Shown here one piece after another: positions 24,642 to 33,756 of a stretch of DNA of 39,107 nt. Positions within the stretch are counted from its first letter, which is position 1, and each line of letters begins with the position of its first letter. Under the pieces are notes generated by a model, which was not told where the DNA came from, did not search any database, and saw nothing but the letters and a program-made list of their open reading frames with translations. Origin of the DNA: Clostridia bacterium (GTDB lineage: Bacteria; Bacillota; Clostridia; Oscillospirales; Acutalibacteraceae); assembly GCA_017550105.1 (NCBI GenBank), contig JAFYLQ010000010.1:1-39107 (forward strand). Direction: 5' to 3'. The translations under genes were made by a program, and so were the position numbers.

Positions 24642-24857
24642 TTATTTATAAGATCTTTTGGTGTCGGTGATGCCTAAAATGTAATCGATACTTACATCGT
24701 AAAATAATGCAAGCTTTATTAAAATTTCCGTGGGTATGTCCAAATCGCCACGCTCGTAATTACTGTAAACTCGTTGGCTACACATAAGAATCTGACCCAA
24801 TTCCTTCTGGGTTAAATCTTTGTCTTCTCTTAAATCGCGTATTCTTGTGTAATGCAT
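24642..24857 (-). CDS. Small XRE-family (Cro/CI-type) repressor
   Basis: A 71-residue protein made of little more than one helix-turn-helix domain: IRDLREDKDLTQKELGQILMCSQRVYSNYERGDLDIPTEIL is the classic XRE pattern, with recognition helix SQRVYSNYERG. A dimerising tail (YDVSIDYILGI) follows. It likely binds the palindromes just upstream, in the region between it and the divergent LRR-dockerin gene, and represses itself and perhaps that gene. Ribosome site AGGCGGTG. Small XRE proteins of this kind are common in gut Clostridia, both on mobile elements and as stand-alone regulators. Confidence 0.9.
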   Translation of the reverse strand: MHYTRIRDLREDKDLTQKELGQILMCSQRVYSNYERGDLDIPTEILIKLALFYDVSIDYILGITDTKRSYK

Positions 24858-24871
24858 AGTGTCACCGCCTG

Positions 24872-24895
24872 ATAATAGTATTTGATACTATTATA
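24872..24895 (-). promoter_or_regulatory. XRE gene -10 region overlapped by a palindrome
   Basis: TATAAT on the reverse strand (24890-24895) lies at the edge of the perfect inverted repeat ATAATAGTAT-TTG-ATACTATTAT (24872-24894). A good -35 is not seen. The repeat lies between promoter and ribosome site of the XRE gene and suits autoregulation. Confidence 0.55.
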
Positions 24896-24899
24896 GTTT

Positions 24900-24916
24900 T
24901 AGCGGAATATACGCTA
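24900..24916. promoter_or_regulatory. Operator O1 of the XRE/LRR-dockerin intergenic region
   Basis: TAGCGGAATATACGCTA, arms TAGCG/CGCTA. It differs from O2 at only two of 17 positions and lies exactly 25 bases from it (start to start). Confidence 0.6.
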
Positions 24917-24945
24917 TTGACATTTAGCGGAAAATCCGCTAAAAT
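24917..24945 (+). promoter_or_regulatory. LRR-dockerin gene promoter with operator O2 filling the spacer
   Basis: Consensus TTGACA, 17-base spacer, TAAAAT. The spacer is a perfect palindrome: TTTAGCGGA-AAA-TCCGCTAAA (24923-24943). Repressor binding would exclude polymerase. The architecture matches the importer promoter at 10018-10046. About 100 bases of leader precede the start codon; I see no further structure in it. Confidence 0.75.
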
Positions 24946-25049
24946 AATTTCAGGATAGTCAATAATGTTCTGATAAATAGGTTTGTTATGTCTATCTTCA
25001 CAGTAAAAACACAGATTAAACACAAAATAAAATTTATGGAGGTAATGTT

Positions 25050-28000
25050 ATGAAGATCAGAAAAATAGTTTCACTGGTACTGAGCTTTGCTATTTGCTTT
25101 AGCCTTTGCGCAAACTTCAGTATGGTAAAAGCTACGGATGTAAATTCAGAAAAACTGACTTTTACACTCAGTAGTGACGGCACTTACTATCTGGTAGGCG
25201 CAAAGGATACCTCTGTTACAGGTGAGGTTGTAATTCCTGCCACCTATGAGGGTCTGCCTGTTCGTCAGGTTAATTCTTATGGCTTTAAAGAATGTACCGG
25301 AATTACCAAGGTTACTCTGCCGGAAGGTATTGAAAGATTAAGCACGGGTGCATTTTTAGATTCGGGGCTGACAGAAATAGTTATGCCTTCAAGTTTGAAA
25401 TATATTGCAAGCTGTGTGTTCAGAGGTTGTACAAATTTAAAAAATATTGATATTCCTACTTCCGTTACTCATATAGGCGATTCTGCATTCAGCCTTTCGG
25501 GTCTTGAAAAGCTTGTAATTCCCGATAGTGTTATTTACGGAGATATACGCAATGTGGGTGGTAAAACTCCATTTGATGCACAGTGGCTTGCAAATAGTTG
25601 CGATTCTCTTAAAGAGGTAGTTTTGCCGAGTAATATAACCGAAATCGGGCAGGGTGCTTTCAGTTGGTGTATAAATCTCGAAAAAATTACGATTCCTGCA
25701 ACTGTTACAAAGATAGGTTCAGGTGTATTTAACAATTGTTCTTCGTTAAAGGAGCTTTATATTCCTGATTCGGTAGCTACAATAGATAAGGATGCATTTT
25801 TTAGTATGGAACTTGCGGTAATCAGCTTACCTGCTAACGTGCGTTTTACCGATAGTGCAATCACATACCATGATTGGTCATATAAAATAGACCATATCCT
25901 TTTCAGAGGTACTGAAGAACAGTTTAACGCAATGGTAACTGAAATGGAAATTGAAATCGATCAACATTTCGATTATAAGACAGTTCATTTCAATTGTACT
26001 GATGAAACCCCAACATTTACACATACCACAAGAGACGCGGCTAATTGCTTACAAAAATCAAAAATTTATTACAGCTGCTCCGAATGTGGTGAAAATATTT
26101 TCACCATGGGTGGAGCTTATGGTGAGCATATTTTAGGTGAAGACGGCAACTGTGTAATGTGTGCATTCCCGGCAACTGAAACTAATAAATATTTTACTTT
26201 TGCTGAAGTTTTAAATGAAGATGGCAGCGAGGTTATCGGATATAACATTACAGATTGTGATACAACTGTAAAAGGCGCTCTTTTAGTTCCCGGTGAATAT
26301 AAAGGCTTACCCGTTAAGGGAATCACCGACGGTGCTTTAGCAGGATGTAAAGATGTTAAATCCATAATTATAGGTGAAGGTGTCGAGACCATCGGAAAGA
26401 GAGCCTTCTGGCATTGTAACAGCCTTGAAGCCTTGACCATTCCCACTACATTACTCAGCATTGATGACGACCCCTTCTGGGGAACTGAAAATAAATTCGC
26501 AGACGTATATATTTCAGACCTTCAATTCTGGTGTGAAATAGACTTTTCTGATATGGGTGTAGCTAATCCCTTGGGTGAAGCGGAAAATCTGTATCATGAT
26601 GGTATTCTCGTTGAAGATTTGGTTCTTTTAGATGATGTAACAGAAGTAAAGGATACTGCGTTTTACGATTGTCAGTCACTTAAGTCCGTAACTTTTTCAG
26701 ATAAAATTGAGCATATAGGGGAATACGCATTCAATGGTTGCCCCAATCTTACCGAGGTAAACATCCCTGACGTGCCCGTTCAGATTGATATACACGCCTT
26801 TGAAAATACGCCAATATATGATGATGAAAACAATTGGGAAAATGGAGCTTTTTATATAGATAATCATCTTATAAACTTCTTGGGCGAAGCAGATGAACTC
26901 GTAGTCAGGGATGGTACCGTTGATATCGCCCAGAGAGCATTTGCAAGAACAAATTACTCGGGTGAAAAAATAATAAAGAAGATCGTTTTTCCTGATTCAC
27001 TTGTGAAAATCTGTGACCACGCTTTTCAGGATTCTGCATATCTTGAAGAGATAACCTTCGGTACGGGTCTTAAGAGTATTGGTGAATTTGCTTTTGAGGA
27101 TTGCTCACTGGTTACCGAGCTTGATTTTAAGAGCCTTGAAGAAGTAGGGGATTATGCGTTCCGCGGAGTTGATAACGTTAAAACACTTCATATACCCTAT
27201 AACCTGGTAGAGTTAAATTATTTGGCGTGCTTATTTCCGGATACCCTTGAGAAGACAACCTGTGATCCGAATAATCCCAGATTCAAAATGTGTAAAGATG
27301 GAGGATTATATACTAAGGATGACAAAGAATTGGTGTTCTTTGGAAATTCCTATACAACAAGCTACACCTTACCTGAAAAGACAACAGTAATAGCTGATAT
27401 GGCATTTTGCTGTGCAAGAGCCCTTAGTGACATAACTCTCCACGATAACGTGGAAAAAATAGGCTTCGAAGCCTTTGCCGGCACAGAATATTATTATAAG
27501 AATTTGTCAAAAGCGGACATTTATGTTGGAAAATATCTTGTTAGTACAAACTCACAGAATCTTCAGGTAAAAAGCGGTACGCTTGGTATAGCTGACGGAG
27601 TGGTGGATTACTCCATGATAAAAACAATTAAGCTCCCTGAATCACTTAAATTTATCGATGGTTCGTTTGACAAAGTTACAGCTATTGACGTTGCGTCCAT
27701 GGATATGTGGTTAAATCTTACTTTTAACAACCCCGACGGAATGCAGGGTCTGAAGGATATTTATATTTCGGTTAAGGGTACCATTCCTACTGAAATCGAA
27801 ATTCCTCGTGATAAGACTACGCTTAATTCGTATTTTTTAGGTAATTGCTCAAACCTTCAAACCATAACAATACCTGAAACAGTAACAACAATCGCGGACA
27901 ATGCTTTTTATAATTTTACTCCGGGCAGATTAAGAATATATTGTCTTAATGGTAGTGTCGCTCACGATTACGCAATAGCTAAAGGAATATTGTATAAAAC

Positions 28001-28403
28001 TTTTGATATTGTTTCAAAGGGAGTTGCCCGTGTTGACCACGCAAATAAGCGTATCTATACGGATGAAAACAACTTGTCAAATATTTATAGCTTAATTACT
28101 GTAACTGATGAAAAATCACATTTTGCCTTAGGTAGTCAGTACTCGGGAAATAAACATATTTGGGGTACGGGTTCTACAATTACCATTTACGAGGGCGAAT
28201 CCAGAACGGATTATACTCTTATTGTAAATGGCGATATTAATGGCGACAGCATAATTGATGTTCTTGACGTTTCGTATATTGAGAAAGCAATGAACGATAA
28301 TTATGAATTGAATGTGCACAGTACCGTTGCGGCTGATGTTAACGGTGATAATCAGATTACTGTTGCAGACTATCAGAAGGCACTGAATACAGCATTAGTA
28401 TAA
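25050..28403 (+). CDS. Secreted BspA-type leucine-rich-repeat protein with C-terminal dockerin
   Basis: A 1117-residue exported protein. Signal peptide 1-28 (VSLVLSFAICFSLCANFSMV). Many LRR_5 repeats follow, of the type IxxxAFxxCxxLxxIxIPxxVxxI, in at least three blocks (about 60-245, 395-610, 620-1000), with less regular stretches between; a Cys/His-bearing segment at about 325-375 (CSECGENIF, CVMCAF) may be a small zinc-like module. The last 58 residues are a type I dockerin: two calcium-loop repeats, GDINGDSIIDVLDVSYIEKAMN and ADVNGDNQITVADYQKALN. A dockerin docks to a cohesin on a cell-surface scaffold, so the LRR part is probably displayed for adhesion or binding. Ribosome site GGAGG. 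Under the twin-operator promoter. Confidence 0.9.
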   Translation: MKIRKIVSLVLSFAICFSLCANFSMVKATDVNSEKLTFTLSSDGTYYLVGAKDTSVTGEVVIPATYEGLPVRQVNSYGFKECTGITKVTLPEGIERLSTGAFLDSGLTEIVMPSSLKYIASCVFRGCTNLKNIDIPTSVTHIGDSAFSLSGLEKLVIPDSVIYGDIRNVGGKTPFDAQWLANSCDSLKEVVLPSNITEIGQGAFSWCINLEKITIPATVTKIGSGVFNNCSSLKELYIPDSVATIDKDAFFSMELAVISLPANVRFTDSAITYHDWSYKIDHILFRGTEEQFNAMVTEMEIEIDQHFDYKTVHFNCTDETPTFTHTTRDAANCLQKSKIYYSCSECGENIFTMGGAYGEHILGEDGNCVMCAFPATETNKYFTFAEVLNEDGSEVIGYNITDCDTTVKGALLVPGEYKGLPVKGITDGALAGCKDVKSIIIGEGVETIGKRAFWHCNSLEALTIPTTLLSIDDDPFWGTENKFADVYISDLQFWCEIDFSDMGVANPLGEAENLYHDGILVEDLVLLDDVTEVKDTAFYDCQSLKSVTFSDKIEHIGEYAFNGCPNLTEVNIPDVPVQIDIHAFENTPIYDDENNWENGAFYIDNHLINFLGEADELVVRDGTVDIAQRAFARTNYSGEKIIKKIVFPDSLVKICDHAFQDSAYLEEITFGTGLKSIGEFAFEDCSLVTELDFKSLEEVGDYAFRGVDNVKTLHIPYNLVELNYLACLFPDTLEKTTCDPNNPRFKMCKDGGLYTKDDKELVFFGNSYTTSYTLPEKTTVIADMAFCCARALSDITLHDNVEKIGFEAFAGTEYYYKNLSKADIYVGKYLVSTNSQNLQVKSGTLGIADGVVDYSMIKTIKLPESLKFIDGSFDKVTAIDVASMDMWLNLTFNNPDGMQGLKDIYISVKGTIPTEIEIPRDKTTLNSYFLGNCSNLQTITIPETVTTIADNAFYNFTPGRLRIYCLNGSVAHDYAIAKGILYKTFDIVSKGVARVDHANKRIYTDENNLSNIYSLITVTDEKSHFALGSQYSGNKHIWGTGSTITIYEGESRTDYTLIVNGDINGDSIIDVLDVSYIEKAMNDNYELNVHSTVAADVNGDNQITVADYQKALNTALV

Positions 28404-28410
28404 TAAAAAC

Positions 28411-28447
28411 ACGCTTGATGTTCGTTGAACATCAAGCGTTTCTTTTT
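28411..28447. terminator. Bidirectional terminator between the LRR-dockerin gene and alaS
   Basis: Perfect 13-bp stem ACGCTTGATGTTC / GAACATCAAGCGT with loop GTT. T-rich on the right, A-run on the left. Confidence 0.92.
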
Positions 28448-28450
28448 GTT

Positions 28451-31090
28451 TTATTTAAGCTTTGCTTTTACGATTTCTTCAGCCTTTTCAAGTGCTTCGG
28501 GAATTTTTGAAATATCCTTACCGCCTGCCATAGCTGAGTCGGGCTTACCGCCGCCTGAACCGCCTGCAATCTGTGCTACCTCGCGTACGATATTACCTGC
28601 GTGTGCACCGTTTGCAATTGCTTCTTTTCCGCAATAGCAAGCGAAGGAGCAAGTACCCTTGCCGCTCTGCTCTGCGGCAAAAATAACAACAATGTTGTCA
28701 CCCTTGTCCTTAGCACCGTCAACCATTGAACGTAAAGCACCTGCATCTGCCTCGCCGATGTTAGCGGTAATAAGCTTAACTGCACCGATTTCCTTGCAAT
28801 TGTCAAAGAGACTGCCTGCCTTCTGTTTTGCAATTTCTGCCTTAAGTTCTTCAAGCTCCTTTTCCTTGTTCTTAAGTTCCTGAGTAAGGGCTGAAGCTTT
28901 GTTGCTGAGCTCGTTCACGTTGCCGAGCTTCATAGCATTTGCGGTTTTATGAATAAGCTCCTCACGGTTATTGAGGTAGTTGATAACACCAAGACCCGTT
29001 ACGCCTTCAATTCTTCTTACACCTGCGGCAACGGAAGACTCGGAAACAATACGGAAAAGACCGATGTTGCCGGTATTCTTAACATGTGTACCACCGCAAA
29101 GCTCGGTTGAGAAGTCACCTGCAGAAACAACACGAACAGTATCGCCGTATTTTTCACCGAAAAGAGCCATTGCACCCTTTTTCTTTGCGTCGTCAATGCT
29201 CATTTCCTCAGTAACAACGTCCATTGCTGAAAGAATGATTTCATTAACTCTGTTTTCAATTTTTGTGATTTCATCACCTGTAAGTGCTGAGAAATGTGAG
29301 AAGTCAAAACGGACTGCATTTTCGTTTACAAGCTGACCTGCCTGCTCAACGTGTGTGCCCAGTGCCTCACGAAGTGCCGCCTGAAGAAGGTGAGCGGCTG
29401 TGTGGTTTCTCATAATAGCCTGACGGCGTGTAACGTCGATTGAAGCGGTTGACTTGTCACCAACGTTAATAGCATCACCCTCGGTAAGTGTACCATGGTG
29501 AAGGATAACGCCCTCGGCAGTTTTTGTGGTATTTGTAACTGTAAATACGTTGCCGTTTACAGTAATAACGCCCGTGTCGCCAACCTGACCGCCGCTTTCT
29601 GCGTAGAAAGATGTTTCGGAAAGTACGATAACGGCATCGGCATCAATACCTACGAAATCCACCTTTTCACCGTTAGCGGCAATTGCAAGAACCTCGCCCT
29701 CGCATTCATTTGCACAGTAGCCCTTGAAGTTGGTTGCACCGCATTCCTTAAATGAAACGTCGGAGCTCTTCCAACCCTCGGTACCTGCAACGTTTCTTGC
29801 GGCTTTAGCCTTAGCCTTAGCCTCTGCAAGGTACTGTTCAAATTCTTCGTTATTAACGGTCATACCGTTTTCTTCAACGATTTCACGTGTTAAGTCAATG
29901 GGGAAGCCGTAGGTGTCCTGAAGCTTGAAGGCATCCGCACCTGAAAGAACTGTGCCTTCGGTCTTTTTAATCATATCATTGAGAAGCTCAAGACCGCTGT
30001 CAATGGTTTTGTAGAAGCTGTTTTCTTCCATTGAAATAACCTTGATAATGTAATCCTCTTTTTCACGAAGACCGGGGTAAGCGTTTTCGTTTTCTTTAAT
30101 AACTGTTTCGCAAACCTCTGCAAGGAAGGGACGGTCGATGCCTAAAAGTCTGCCGTGACGTGCGGCACGTCTGAGAAGTCGTCTTAAAACGTAGCCTCTG
30201 CCAACGTTTGAGGGAATAACACCGTCACCAATCATAAAGGTTGTTGAACGGATATGGTCGGTAATAACACGAAGTGAAATATCGCTCTTTTCGTTTTCGT
30301 GGTATTTAACCTCTGCAATCTCCATAATGTGCTTCATAATATTCTGTACGGTGTCAACCTCGAAAATATTATTAACGTCCTGACAGATGCAAGCAAGTCT
30401 TTCAAGACCCATACCTGTGTCAATGTTGGGGTTTGCAAGGGGAGTGTAGTTGTTGTTGCCGTCGTTTTCAAACTGTGTGAAAACAAGGTTCCAGAATTCA
30501 ACGAAGCGGTCACATTCGCAACCAACCTTACAGTCGGGGCTACCGCAACCGTATTTTTCACCACGATCATAATAAAGCTCTGAACAAGGACCGCAGGGAC
30601 CCTGGCCATGCTCCCAGAAGTTATCTTCTTTACCAAAACGAACCATATGGTCGGGTTTTACGCCAACGTCCTTTGTCCAGATGTCGTAAGCCTCGTCATC
30701 GTCAAGATAAACTGAGCAGTAAATCTTTTCGGGGTCCATACCGATAGTTTCGGTACAGAATTCCCAAGCCCAGGGGATAATCTCTTTTTTGAAGTAATCG
30801 CCGAAGGAGAAGTTGCCGAGCATTTCAAAGTATGTGCCGTGACGTGCAGTAATACCAACACGCTCGATATCGGGTGTACGAATACACTTCTGGCAGGTTG
30901 TAACTCTCTTTTTAGGGGGAGTTTCCTCACCGGTGAAGTATTTTTTCATAGGTGTCATACCTGCATTGATAAGAAGAATGCTCTTATCACCCTGAGGTAC
31001 AAGGGGAAAGCTGGGGAGTCTTAAGTGCTCTTTGCTTTCAAAAAACTTAAGGTATTTTTCTCTTAATTCGTTAAGACCTGTCCATTCCAT
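28451..31090 (-). CDS. alaS: Alanyl-tRNA synthetase
   Basis: Class II enzyme charging tRNA-Ala, 879 residues, full length. The start MEWTGLNELREKYLKFFESK, the catalytic part (LINAGMTPMKKYFTGEE, then RHGTYFEMLGNFSFGDYFK), the editing domain with HTAAH (about 565) and CGGTHVKNTG (about 665), and the DHHA1-type tail with GGSGGGKPD (about 845) are in order. GGAG lies 10 bases before the ATG. Controlled by a T-box leader on the same strand and ended by the shared terminator. Confidence 0.98.
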   Translation of the reverse strand: MEWTGLNELREKYLKFFESKEHLRLPSFPLVPQGDKSILLINAGMTPMKKYFTGEETPPKKRVTTCQKCIRTPDIERVGITARHGTYFEMLGNFSFGDYFKKEIIPWAWEFCTETIGMDPEKIYCSVYLDDDEAYDIWTKDVGVKPDHMVRFGKEDNFWEHGQGPCGPCSELYYDRGEKYGCGSPDCKVGCECDRFVEFWNLVFTQFENDGNNNYTPLANPNIDTGMGLERLACICQDVNNIFEVDTVQNIMKHIMEIAEVKYHENEKSDISLRVITDHIRSTTFMIGDGVIPSNVGRGYVLRRLLRRAARHGRLLGIDRPFLAEVCETVIKENENAYPGLREKEDYIIKVISMEENSFYKTIDSGLELLNDMIKKTEGTVLSGADAFKLQDTYGFPIDLTREIVEENGMTVNNEEFEQYLAEAKAKAKAARNVAGTEGWKSSDVSFKECGATNFKGYCANECEGEVLAIAANGEKVDFVGIDADAVIVLSETSFYAESGGQVGDTGVITVNGNVFTVTNTTKTAEGVILHHGTLTEGDAINVGDKSTASIDVTRRQAIMRNHTAAHLLQAALREALGTHVEQAGQLVNENAVRFDFSHFSALTGDEITKIENRVNEIILSAMDVVTEEMSIDDAKKKGAMALFGEKYGDTVRVVSAGDFSTELCGGTHVKNTGNIGLFRIVSESSVAAGVRRIEGVTGLGVINYLNNREELIHKTANAMKLGNVNELSNKASALTQELKNKEKELEELKAEIAKQKAGSLFDNCKEIGAVKLITANIGEADAGALRSMVDGAKDKGDNIVVIFAAEQSGKGTCSFACYCGKEAIANGAHAGNIVREVAQIAGGSGGGKPDSAMAGGKDISKIPEALEKAEEIVKAKLK

Positions 31091-31121
31091 AGATTTTCAA
31101 CTCCAATCATAAAATAAAAAA

Positions 31122-31339
31122 GCACGCTTTTTTACAATACGGGACGGAAAAACCGCGGTACCACCCGAATTGTGCAAAAACGCACCACTCATAGTATCAG
31201 TTAACGCCTGAAAACGTGCCGTTTCCGACAAGGCTCAGCAAGTAGCAAACCTGCGGACAACAAAAAGCTCACACCAACCGCTTTCTCTCTGGATGTTGCA
31301 CCCGAAAATCATCTTGCGTCGTAGCCACAAAAAATATAC
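31122..31339 (-). promoter_or_regulatory. T-box riboswitch of alaS (alanine)
   Basis: Reverse strand: AGAGAG bulge with GCGGTTGGTGTGAGC apical motif (stem I), likely specifier GCT at complement 31244-31246 (followed by ACT, as in the thrS leader), stem III GTGC/GCAC, then the exact T-box GGGTGGTACCGCGG and antiterminator partner CCGTCCCG. TGGT would pair with an ACCA end, right for tRNA-Ala. Unlike thrS, no arm complementary to CCGTCCCG follows; only AAAAAAGCGTGCTTTTTT stands before alaS, a weak hairpin. Control may therefore differ from simple termination. The leader and promoter occupy the whole gap 31091-31382. Confidence 0.93.
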
Positions 31340-31345
31340 AAATAT

Positions 31346-31373
31346 ATTATATAAAAAATTTTAATAAAGTCAA
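31346..31373 (-). promoter_or_regulatory. alaS promoter
   Basis: TTGACT, 16-base spacer, TATAAT on the reverse strand, about 260 bases upstream of alaS and just after the stop of the sialidase-fold gene. Confidence 0.8.
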
Positions 31374-31382
31374 TAGATTATT

Positions 31383-32462
31383 TTAACAGTCCTTTAGCTC
31401 GTTATAGCCGATTTTAATAATTTTTGTACTGTTAAGGCAACAATCGGTGTTGTTGGAGTGGTAGTACGCTATAAGGCAATAGTCGTCACTCTCGACAATG
31501 GCAGGGTAGCAATAGCCGTTGTTAAGGTCGTCCTCAATAAAGAAAAGGTTTTCTCGTAAGAAGGTTTTGCCGTTATCATAGCTTACGGCTAAGGTGTAGG
31601 GAGTACGTCCCCAGAATTCCTCCTCATCCTCCCTTAAAATATGCTCAGGGATAGGGTTGAACACCGCAATGGTCAAATCTTTAAAGCTTTTAACAAGCAT
31701 TGGTGAAGATGGTGACGAGAAAAAGGTGTTGGGTTCAGGGCTTGACCAGGTGATGCCGTTATCTTTTGAAAAAGACTGAAACTGAAAGCCCAATCCCGTG
31801 CGTATATAGCACCACAAGGTGTTATCATTTATCTGAAAAAGTCCCGGCTCCTGAAAACCAAGAGGGTCATTGGGGAACGGACAAATTAATTCTGACGGGG
31901 ATTTCTGCCACGTTTTACCGTCATCATCGGAATAAAAAAAGCAAACCTCGCCTGCAGGAAAATCCTCGGTATCAGTATAAATTGAGTGCCTTGCGGCGGC
32001 AAAAATGATTCTGCCGTTATTGAGCTTAATAACCCTGTCGTTGTTTAAAACGTAGTAATCCTGTTTATCAAGACAATCAAGGCAGTTCACGGGTTTGCTC
32101 CAGTTTAACCCTTCGTCGGTTGAACGGACAAAAAGTAATTTATCAGTACCGTCTGCGTTTTTTTCGATATAAAAAGCACCGATATCTTCATTTCCCATTC
32201 TTAAAAATGACAACGACATTATATTCACGGCATTTTCAGATTTTTGGAATAATACACGCTTTTTGCCCCAGCTTTCACCATCGTCGTTTGACGTGAATGC
32301 GGAAATGACGGCGTTGGCTTCGTCCTCGCGATTATTGTCGATGAACTCGGTATAACCGAACAAAATCCCACCGTTTTTGAGCCTTATAAAAGAACCCTCA
32401 CCGTTACGGGTGTTATTTCCCTCGGCAGGGATGAAAAATACTTGTCTGCCTATTTTTTTCAT
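31383..32462 (-). CDS. Cytoplasmic sialidase-fold (BNR/Asp-box) glycoside hydrolase-like protein
   Basis: A 359-residue six-bladed propeller protein. At least five Asp-box turns are visible: SNDDGESW (about 58), STDEGLNW (113), SDDDGKTW (180), SKDNGITW (227) and SYDNGKTF (297). The opening block (NTRNGEGSFIRLKNGGILFGY) and QEPGLFQIND resemble exo-sialidase-like proteins. An early Arg and the Glu of QEPG could be active-site residues, but a full sialidase catalytic set is not proven. No signal peptide, so it acts inside the cell on imported material if it is an enzyme. ATG 32462 is preferred over GTG 32474 because AAAGGTG lies upstream. Divergent from the SGNH esterase gene. No terminator before the alaS promoter. 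Confidence 0.8.
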   Translation of the reverse strand: MKKIGRQVFFIPAEGNNTRNGEGSFIRLKNGGILFGYTEFIDNNREDEANAVISAFTSNDDGESWGKKRVLFQKSENAVNIMSLSFLRMGNEDIGAFYIEKNADGTDKLLFVRSTDEGLNWSKPVNCLDCLDKQDYYVLNNDRVIKLNNGRIIFAAARHSIYTDTEDFPAGEVCFFYSDDDGKTWQKSPSELICPFPNDPLGFQEPGLFQINDNTLWCYIRTGLGFQFQSFSKDNGITWSSPEPNTFFSSPSSPMLVKSFKDLTIAVFNPIPEHILREDEEEFWGRTPYTLAVSYDNGKTFLRENLFFIEDDLNNGYCYPAIVESDDYCLIAYYHSNNTDCCLNSTKIIKIGYNELKDC

Positions 32463-32479
32463 AATATCACGCACCTTTT

Positions 32480-32516
32480 ATATGGTGATTTTACCATATT
32501 TATCGGTAATTGTAAA
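32480..32516 (-). promoter_or_regulatory. Promoter and palindrome of the sialidase-fold gene
   Basis: Reverse strand TTTACA (32511-32516), 17-base spacer, TAAAAT (32488-32493). A 7-bp inverted repeat ATATGGT-GATTTT-ACCATAT (32480-32499) is centred on the -10, a plausible operator. Confidence 0.65.
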
Positions 32517-32520
32517 TTTA

Positions 32521-32549
32521 TTGAACAAAATAATAAAGTGTGTTATTAT
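32521..32549 (+). promoter_or_regulatory. Promoter of the SGNH hydrolase gene
   Basis: TTGAAC, 17-base spacer, TATTAT with TG upstream. Back to back with the promoter of the sialidase-fold gene. Confidence 0.65.
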
Positions 32550-32574
32550 AAATTTATCCAAAAGGGGTGTTACT

Positions 32575-33756
32575 ATGAGTGAAAAATGGGTACAAGCCTG
32601 GGGACAGGCACATTCAGCTCTTTCATTTTTTTATTATCCGTCCTGCGAAAAGACATACAGGATGGTTATAAAATCTGCAATTCAAGGTAAAAGAATAAAA
32701 TTAGAGCTTTCCAACGAGTGCGCAAAAAACGATGTGAAAATAGGCTCCGTTACGGTTGCAAAATGCAACAAAAATGGCGATTTCATAGAGGATTACGAAA
32801 AGATTACATTCAAAGGTGAAAAAACCTTTTGCATAAAAAAGGGTGAGGTTATAACAACCGACGTTGCTGATATTGAAGTTGAAGTCGGCGAATATTTTTG
32901 TGTTAGTATCTTCGTCGAAAAAGGTGCTCTCAGAAGCGGTAACCTTATAGATAACGTTGAACTTATTACTGTAAAAGGCGACGTTACCCAAACACCAAAG
33001 ATAGAAAACCAACGCAGAACTAGGGACGGCGTAAGAGAATTTGCATCAAAGGTTCTTAAAATGTATTTTCACAAGCCTATTCCGATTGTTCAGAGTGTTA
33101 AACTACTTAATGAAACAGATGCTAAGTCCATTATTGTTTACGGTGACTCCATAAGCCAGCAGGGTTATTGGACAAATATGTTTTCTGAGAGAATTTATAA
33201 TGAATTTCCGGGTAAGTACTCCGTTATAAATAAATCTATAATGGGTAACAGATTGCTATTTGATTACAATAAAAGATTTTTCTGTAAAGGTCTTTTCGGT
33301 ATAGGCGGAATGAACCGTATACAAAGGGATATTCTCAGTTATTCCGACTGCGAATACGTTATTTTAGCCTTGGGCACCAATGACTTTTTGCAATATAACA
33401 CCATTGCCGCACCAAAGAGCGAGAAGCCCACTGTTCAGCAGTTTTTTGATGGTGTTATTGAGTTTAATGAAAAACTAAAAAAAGATGGTAAGAAATTAAT
33501 CGTATTTAATATTCTGAATTTTGGTGAGGCAATAGATTCGCGACCAGAAAAGGAAGCAATGGTTAAAGAATTTAATCAGAAGCTTATGGAAAATAAACAC
33601 CTTTTTCATGGTGTTTATGATCAGGCAAGCCTTGTGGTGAATCCGGAAAAGCCGAATTGCACTAAAAAAGAGTATTTAGGTAAAGACTACATTCACCCCA
33701 ACAAAAAAGGCGGAAAAATAGTAGCGGATAATGTGAATTTAGATTGGTTTAGATAA
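32575..33756 (+). CDS. SGNH/GDSL hydrolase, probable carbohydrate esterase
   Basis: A 393-residue cytoplasmic protein. The N-terminal 175 residues look like a beta-sandwich (MSEKWVQAWGQAHSALSFFY onward), the rest is an SGNH esterase: block I IIVYGDSISQQG (Ser about 190), block II Gly in SIMGNR, block III ALGTNDF, and block V DYIHPN with the catalytic Asp/His. Such enzymes remove acetyl or other acyl groups, often from sugars. The frame is open from 32377, but ATG 32575 with AAAGGGGTG is clearly the start. A cysteine-rich N-terminal half is notable. Convergent with the next gene. Confidence 0.85.
   Translation: MSEKWVQAWGQAHSALSFFYYPSCEKTYRMVIKSAIQGKRIKLELSNECAKNDVKIGSVTVAKCNKNGDFIEDYEKITFKGEKTFCIKKGEVITTDVADIEVEVGEYFCVSIFVEKGALRSGNLIDNVELITVKGDVTQTPKIENQRRTRDGVREFASKVLKMYFHKPIPIVQSVKLLNETDAKSIIVYGDSISQQGYWTNMFSERIYNEFPGKYSVINKSIMGNRLLFDYNKRFFCKGLFGIGGMNRIQRDILSYSDCEYVILALGTNDFLQYNTIAAPKSEKPTVQQFFDGVIEFNEKLKKDGKKLIVFNILNFGEAIDSRPEKEAMVKEFNQKLMENKHLFHGVYDQASLVVNPEKPNCTKKEYLGKDYIHPNKKGGKIVADNVNLDWFR

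Noticed and set aside
24602-24658. 18-codon frame with a fair ribosome site
   Set aside because: Too short, without a recognisable product, and running into the 3' end of the XRE gene on the other strand.
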